A stretch of 64,000 bases of DNA, from assembly GCF_028595265.1 (NCBI RefSeq), contig NZ_JAQQXP010000001.1, forward strand, positions 1,116,001 through 1,180,000. The letters are read 5' to 3'. A model generated the notes under the pieces. The model saw nothing but the letters and a program-made list of their open reading frames with translations, did no database searches and was not told the origin of the DNA. The DNA is from Alteromonas gilva. GTDB taxonomy: Bacteria > Pseudomonadota > Gammaproteobacteria > Enterobacterales > Alteromonadaceae. Of this stretch, positions 59,958 through 64,000 are shown piece after piece (positions within the stretch are counted from its first letter, which is position 1; the number at the start of each line of letters is the position of its first letter). The translations under genes and the position numbers were made by a program.

Positions 59958-60839
59958 ATGACTCAACACGCTTTACCGGAACACAGTGTGCGCTTTATTG
60001 CCAAACCGAGCGCTGCTATTGATAAGTTTGCGCAGAGTTTGCCGCAGCTATTGCCGGTTTCGTTTGAGTTTGACTACACCGACGACCTTCAGGAAGCCAT
60101 CATTGCGCAATTAACGGCGTGTTCGGGTCATTACGGTTATCATAACGATGGCAAGGCAGAGTCCGGTCCGCGGTTAAACATTGTTGTGGTCGACGACAGT
60201 TCCATGGAGGAACTGCTCAACGTTGGCAGACACGGTGTGCTGAGCTTAATGTGTGGCTGGTCAAATCAGGATGCCATTAACGCGTTCGAGGCCGGGATCA
60301 GTGCTTATTATAGCCTGGAGGCTTCAGCAGAAGTCAGAGGTAAGCAGTTAGCTAAGCTTGTTAAGCAGTATCAGGTGCGTGTTGAGGCGCTTAAATGGCG
60401 GCTGGCGAGCGAACAACTTATTCGCCAGCGCGCCTGCTCTCAATCGCGTTTGTTGTCCGAACTCACCCGGCAAAAAACACGCTATGCCTCACCTGATCAT
60501 CACATCGCGCTGCGCTGTGGTGCTGATTGGGAATATGTACACTGGCAGAGTATTCGCTACGTTGAGGCCGCCGGTGACTACATGTGTGTGCACACTCAGG
60601 AAGAAACCCTGGTTGTGCGCTCAACGTTAACCGAATTAGCACAACGCCTGCCGGAGGATGCATTTACCCGGGTCAACCGCTCAATCATTGTCAATACGTT
60701 CTACGTGAAGCGGCTGGTGCAGCTTAACGCGCGGGCCAATTATGTCGAATTACGCGACGGTAGCCGGCTAAAAATAAGTCGCCGCTTAATGCCGCATTGC
60801 CACCGCAGTCTGGCTGCTGTTATCGGTAACCCGGCATAA
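59958..60839 (+). CDS. LytTR-type transcriptional regulator
   Basis: 293 residues. A C-terminal LytTR DNA-binding domain (about residues 185-285): YVHWQSIRYVEAAGDYMCVHT, VRSTLTELAQRLPEDAFTRVNRSIIVNTFYVKRL and YVELRDGSRLKISRRL. The N-terminal ~130 residues look like a degenerate receiver: LNIVVVDDSSMEELLNVG and AFEAGISAYYSLEA, with no clear phospho-Asp/Lys set, so activation may not be by phosphorylation. It lies upstream of lrgA/lrgB, which LytTR regulators typically control (LytR-LrgAB). Confidence 0.9.
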   Translation: MTQHALPEHSVRFIAKPSAAIDKFAQSLPQLLPVSFEFDYTDDLQEAIIAQLTACSGHYGYHNDGKAESGPRLNIVVVDDSSMEELLNVGRHGVLSLMCGWSNQDAINAFEAGISAYYSLEASAEVRGKQLAKLVKQYQVRVEALKWRLASEQLIRQRACSQSRLLSELTRQKTRYASPDHHIALRCGADWEYVHWQSIRYVEAAGDYMCVHTQEETLVVRSTLTELAQRLPEDAFTRVNRSIIVNTFYVKRLVQLNARANYVELRDGSRLKISRRLMPHCHRSLAAVIGNPA

Positions 60840-60960
60840 GGTCATCATCGCGTCGTTGTGTTATACAATCAGCGCGTGTCGCGGGTCTAAGACTGAAGTC
60901 TTCTTTTGTTTTCTGTTAATCTCGTTACTATTCCGCTCTTTCGTTTTATGTGTGAACCTT

Positions 60961-61326
60961 ATGCAACAACTTACAGCGAGTATGGCAGGTTGGTTAGTCA
61001 TTATTGCCTGCTATTTAGTTGGCGAGTTTTTAGTACTGGTGTTTAACGCACCAGTGCCTGGCGCCCTCGCAGGGCTGCTTATATTGCTGACTATCCTGTT
61101 ACTGCGTCAGCGCTCAACACCGGCAATTAGTCGTGCTGCGCAGCCGCTGCTCACGCACATGTCGGTGCTATTTGTGCCGGCGGTCATTGGGGTAGGGTTA
61201 TTCTGGGATATTGTGCTGTCAAATGTGCTGGGCATTACACTGGCACTGGTGGTTACCACTGTTGTCAGTTTAGGCCTCACTGGCTGGGTGGCGCAATGGC
61301 TGCTCGATAAGCGCGGGCAAAACTAA
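60961..61326 (+). CDS. lrgA: LrgA/CidA family membrane protein
   Basis: 121 residues from the ATG at 60961; the longer frame adds an unlikely N-terminus. Four membrane helices, with family sequence VPGALAGLLILLTILLLRQ and LLTHMSVLFVPAVIGVG. Holin-like proteins that influence export of murein hydrolases and pyruvate/overflow metabolites. Overlaps lrgB by 1 base (TAATG). Confidence 0.93.
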   Translation: MQQLTASMAGWLVIIACYLVGEFLVLVFNAPVPGALAGLLILLTILLLRQRSTPAISRAAQPLLTHMSVLFVPAVIGVGLFWDIVLSNVLGITLALVVTTVVSLGLTGWVAQWLLDKRGQN

Positions 61327-62066
61327 TGTTAAGGGCCGAGCTGGCAATTTCTCAAATCGGTGCACGTCTGCAAGCAGTGGCTGAACAGAGCTTAACCGCC
61401 AGTGCGGGCCTGTGGCTGGCCGCTACACTGCTGTTCTACTTCATTGCGTTGCAGCTCTTTCGCCGTTGTGGCGGGCATCCGCTGTTGCACCCGCTTTCTC
61501 TTACTGTTTGTGCAGTGGCTGCAGTGATGTGGATAACCGGCACCAGTGCTGCCCAATATCGCCACGATGCAGCTCTACTGCAATGGTTACTCGGGCCGGC
61601 GACGGTTGCTTTGGCGGTGCCGATGTTTAACCAGTGGCAAAAGATCAAAAGTTTGGGCGCACCTTTATTGCTTAGTGTGGCCGTTGGTGGCATCGTAGCG
61701 CCGATGCTGGCCTGGGGCGTTATTTATCTCACCCATGCGCCGCTGGCGATTCAAATGACCATGCTGGTAAAGTCGATTACCAGTCCGCTGGCCATGGAAA
61801 CCGGTGCCGCCATTGGTGGCGTACCGGCATTAGCGGCGGTATTCGTAATTGTCACCGGTATCGTAGGCGCCGTGGCGGCGCCAGTCACGTTTAAAACGCT
61901 GACGGTTAAGCTCCCTGAGGCCCAGGGCGTAGCGTTAGGCGCCGTGTGTCATGCCGTTGGTACGGCTAAGGCATTGCAAACCGGTCCGGTGCAAGGTGCG
62001 CTGGCAACGGTGGGATTGTGTATCAATGGCATTTTTACTGCGCTGGTTTTGCCGCTGTTGTTTTAA
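61326..62066 (+). CDS. lrgB: LrgB/CidB family membrane protein
   Basis: 246 residues with about 6-7 helices. Family motifs: LGPATVALAVPMFNQWQKIK, LLVKSITSP-like LVKSITSPLAMETGAAIGG, ALAAVFVIVTGIVGAV and GVALGAVCHAVGTAKAL. Works with LrgA. A terminator follows at 62069, so the unit is lytTR (loosely) - lrgA - lrgB. Confidence 0.95.
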   Translation: MLRAELAISQIGARLQAVAEQSLTASAGLWLAATLLFYFIALQLFRRCGGHPLLHPLSLTVCAVAAVMWITGTSAAQYRHDAALLQWLLGPATVALAVPMFNQWQKIKSLGAPLLLSVAVGGIVAPMLAWGVIYLTHAPLAIQMTMLVKSITSPLAMETGAAIGGVPALAAVFVIVTGIVGAVAAPVTFKTLTVKLPEAQGVALGAVCHAVGTAKALQTGPVQGALATVGLCINGIFTALVLPLLF

Positions 62067-62068
62067 AA

Positions 62069-62105
62069 GCGCGCAGTGATGTGGCAGTTAAACTGCGCCT
62101 TTTTA
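62069..62105 (+). terminator. Rho-independent terminator after lrgB
   Basis: GCGCAGT (62071-62077) / ACTGCGC (62092-62098), 14-nt loop, followed by CTTTTTATT. Confidence 0.8.
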
Positions 62106-62195
62106 TTGATTTTTGGCGGTCTGCTGCTATTTGTTAAAGAGCGTGCTTAACGCGATATCCTGTTACGGCACTTTAAATTCTCAATGTGGACAGCC

Positions 62196-63194
62196 ATGTA
62201 CTCTGTATTAATCTGTGATGACTCGCTGGTAGCTCGAAAGCAAGTAGCCAAATGTTTGCCGCAAGATTGGAACGTGGCCATTCATTTTGCCAAGCATGGT
62301 GGTGAAGCCATTGACGCCCTTACCGCTGGTAAAGGGCAGTTGCTGTTGCTCGACCTGAATATGCCGGTGATGGATGGTTATGAAACACTGCGTACCATTA
62401 GTGAGCGGCGCCTCAACACTCAGGTGATTGTTGTGTCTGGCGATGTGCAGCCGGAAGCCTACGAGCGGGTAAAGCAGCTTGGCGCATTGGACTTTATTCG
62501 TAAGCCGGTCAACGCCGCAGAGCTGCTTGAGGTCATGACCCGGCATAAACTGCTTGATGCAGATAAAGCCGATGAAGACAGTGAATTTCCGCCTCTGGAT
62601 CCGGAAATCCGTGACTGCTATCAGGAAATTACCAATATTGCCATGGGACGTGCCGGTGATCACCTGGCGCGTACGTTGAATGTGTTTGTTCATTTACCCA
62701 TTCCTAACGTTAACCTTATCGAAGTGTCAGAGCTTCATATGCTGCTCAGCGACATTGAAACCCACGAGCAGGTGAGCGCCGTGTGTCAGGGGTTCGTAGG
62801 GCCCGGAGTACAAGGGGAGGCGCTGTGTATTCTCAGCGACTCCAGTTTGGGCGATGTGGCTAAAATTTTGAACGTCACCGGCGAGGTTGACGATCAGAAA
62901 CAGCTTGAGTTGCTCATGGATGCGGCGAGTATTCTGATCGGCACCTGTTTGAGCGGTATTGCCGAACAGCTCGACATCAGTTTTGCACAGGGGCAGCCGG
63001 TGGTTTTGGGGCAGCACCGTAATATTACCGAGATCATTGCCACCAATAAGCTCAAATGGAAACGCACACTGGCAATTGAAATTTCCTACGGTCTGGAAGG
63101 TTACAACGTCGTGTGTGAACTCATATTGCTCTTTACCGAGAATTCAATGACCACGATGAATTATAAGCTGGCTCACTTGTTGGAGGATTTTTAA
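62196..63194 (+). CDS. Response regulator with CheC/CheX-like output domain
   Basis: 332 residues from the ATG at 62196. Receiver domain (1-120): acidic pair in LICDDSLVARK, phospho-acceptor Asp in LLLLDLNMPVMDGYE, Thr/Ser in VIVVSGDVQ and Lys in FIRKPVNAAE; all functional. From residue ~135 a CheC/CheX-type phosphatase domain with the first motif EITNIAMGRAGDHLA; in the second half DAASILIGTCLSGIAEQL takes the place of the usual E..N motif. It could dephosphorylate its own or another receiver (CheY-like). Coupled by TAATG to the PAS protein. Confidence 0.9.
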   Translation: MYSVLICDDSLVARKQVAKCLPQDWNVAIHFAKHGGEAIDALTAGKGQLLLLDLNMPVMDGYETLRTISERRLNTQVIVVSGDVQPEAYERVKQLGALDFIRKPVNAAELLEVMTRHKLLDADKADEDSEFPPLDPEIRDCYQEITNIAMGRAGDHLARTLNVFVHLPIPNVNLIEVSELHMLLSDIETHEQVSAVCQGFVGPGVQGEALCILSDSSLGDVAKILNVTGEVDDQKQLELLMDAASILIGTCLSGIAEQLDISFAQGQPVVLGQHRNITEIIATNKLKWKRTLAIEISYGLEGYNVVCELILLFTENSMTTMNYKLAHLLEDF

Positions 63195-63688
63195 TGTCGA
63201 AAGACGCCCTCGATGATGTTCTTGAGTTTCATTGGATCATAGACATGCTGCAAACGGTGGATGTCGGCATTGTTGTATTAGACCGCCAGTTTCGGGTAAA
63301 AATGTGGAACGGCTTCATGGAAAGCCACAGCGGCATGCTGCCATCCGACGTGCGCGATAAAACCTTATTCAGCTTATTCCCCGATATTAACCCAGAGTGG
63401 TTTGGGCAAAAAGCCAAGCCGGTTTTCGAGCTGAAAACCCGCGCCTTTATGCTGTGGGAGCAACGCCCCTACCTGTTTAAATTTTCAAACTATCGTCCTA
63501 TTACCGGCACCGAAGAGTTTATGTATCAGAATATCATTTTGTCTCCGTTGGTCTCAGCCACCGGCAAGGTCGAACATATCAGCATGATGATTTACGACAT
63601 GACTGATATTGCCTCGGGTAAAAAGCAACTCGAAGCCTTGCAGGTATTGCAAAGCGAAGAAAGCGAGCGCGGTGGCTCGCCGTTCTGA
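63194..63688 (+). CDS. PAS-domain protein
   Basis: 164 residues; the start overlaps the preceding stop by one base. One PAS fold (about 14-135): TVDVGIVVLDRQFRVKMWNGFMESHSG and SLFPDINPEW and ISMMIYDMTDIAS. No kinase or other output domain; the C-terminus is a short helix. It is likely a sensor partner for the response regulator upstream. The ligand or redox group is unknown. Confidence 0.88.
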   Translation: MSKDALDDVLEFHWIIDMLQTVDVGIVVLDRQFRVKMWNGFMESHSGMLPSDVRDKTLFSLFPDINPEWFGQKAKPVFELKTRAFMLWEQRPYLFKFSNYRPITGTEEFMYQNIILSPLVSATGKVEHISMMIYDMTDIASGKKQLEALQVLQSEESERGGSPF

Positions 63689-63855
63689 AGATGCTGCTGC
63701 GTTTCTCGCTATAATGTGACGTATTTTTGCGACTAACCACCGCGCATTGCAGCAGCCCTGGCATTGGCCCACATTAACGACACTGTTCAGCCTGATTTTT
63801 AGTGCTCTGGTCTAAAGCGACTTTTCATTTATCGTTTTGCTCTCACAATATCGGT

Positions 63856-64000
63856 ATGAAAAGTATGTGCAGAATTCTATTATTAGTGCTGTGTGTTGCT
63901 GGTAGCGCTGTATCGCAACCGGTGGCGGCGCACTATTCATGCGATGTAGACTTAAACTACGGCGTGGTGGTAGAGGGCGAGCGAATTCGTGTTCTCAAAG
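63856..64000 (+). CDS. Exported protein, partial (right edge)
   Basis: The first 48 codons (ATG at 63856) run off the window. Signal peptide MKSMCRILLLVLCVAGSAVSQ, cleavage probably after VAA (about residue 25), then YSCDVDLNYGVVVEGERI. Too short to assign a family. Confidence 0.6.
   Translation, partial: MKSMCRILLLVLCVAGSAVSQPVAAHYSCDVDLNYGVVVEGERIRVLK

Noticed and set aside
1..64000. CRISPR array, prophage structural genes or rRNA
   Set aside because: I saw no regularly spaced repeats, no capsid/tail/terminase proteins and no rRNA sequence.

Overview
The window looks like a chromosomal segment of a marine gammaproteobacterium, most likely Alteromonadales (Alteromonadaceae). This rests on the mix of protein families, namely DUF3718, a YiiX-like amidase, a LytTR regulator beside LrgAB, NhaC, a large TonB receptor and TRAP uptake, and on base composition near 50% GC; it is not based on a database match. 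The layout is a conserved chromosome with inserted accessory patches.

1-14.3 kb: a LysR regulator cut by the window edge, a divergent ohr/ohrR peroxide pair with two near-perfect palindromic operators, a tyrosine-phosphatase-like protein and a hemolysin III family protein. Then comes an accessory patch (3.1-7.8 kb): an orphan RHS core tip with a polymorphic toxin-like tail and a possible membrane immunity protein, small unknown genes, and an IS21 remnant interrupted by an internally deleted IS256-family element. Housekeeping genes follow: nhaC, yigZ, an exported RidA, an M1 aminopeptidase lipoprotein, a GntR regulator and a bicupin.

14.66-18.17 kb: a 3.5 kb mini-island bounded by a 22-bp direct repeat, one copy of which lies in a tRNA 3'-half fragment. 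It holds a broken tyrosine recombinase, an AAA ATPase with an OLD-type TOPRIM-like C-terminus, and a retron-like reverse transcriptase. Upstream of the reverse transcriptase, behind a good sigma70 promoter, lies a non-coding region with a strong compound hairpin that looks like an msr-msd. This is the best candidate for a poorly described (defence) system.

18.3-53.8 kb: a large catabolic region. It contains two divergent operons (MaoC, SDR and APH-like phosphotransferase; SDR, SurE, feruloyl-CoA-synthetase-like ligase, aldehyde dehydrogenase and thioesterase), a glyoxalase I, a TRAP transporter, an IclR regulator, a seven-gene acyl-CoA dehydrogenase/ETF/ETF-QO/HAD/thiolase operon, an ADH/quinone reductase/ACAD10-11-like operon, a FadB-like/thiolase/MFS operon and a TonB receptor. 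Five copies of a 15-bp pseudo-palindrome (consensus TTTCRCATAGYGAAA, some degenerate at the left half) lie before four catabolic operons and the TonB receptor. They suggest one regulon, probably run by the IclR protein. The enzymes together fit uptake and beta-oxidation of a carboxylic acid, possibly through a 4-hydroxyacyl-CoA phosphorylation route.

53.8-64 kb: an AT-rich second hemolysin III gene, a solo IS256 end in front of a PHB-depolymerase-like esterase, an oxidoreductase, a CAU tRNA (probably Ile2), a YiiX-like amidase, a DUF3718 protein, a LytTR regulator with lrgAB, a response regulator fused to a CheC/CheX-like domain with a partner PAS protein, and a partial exported protein.
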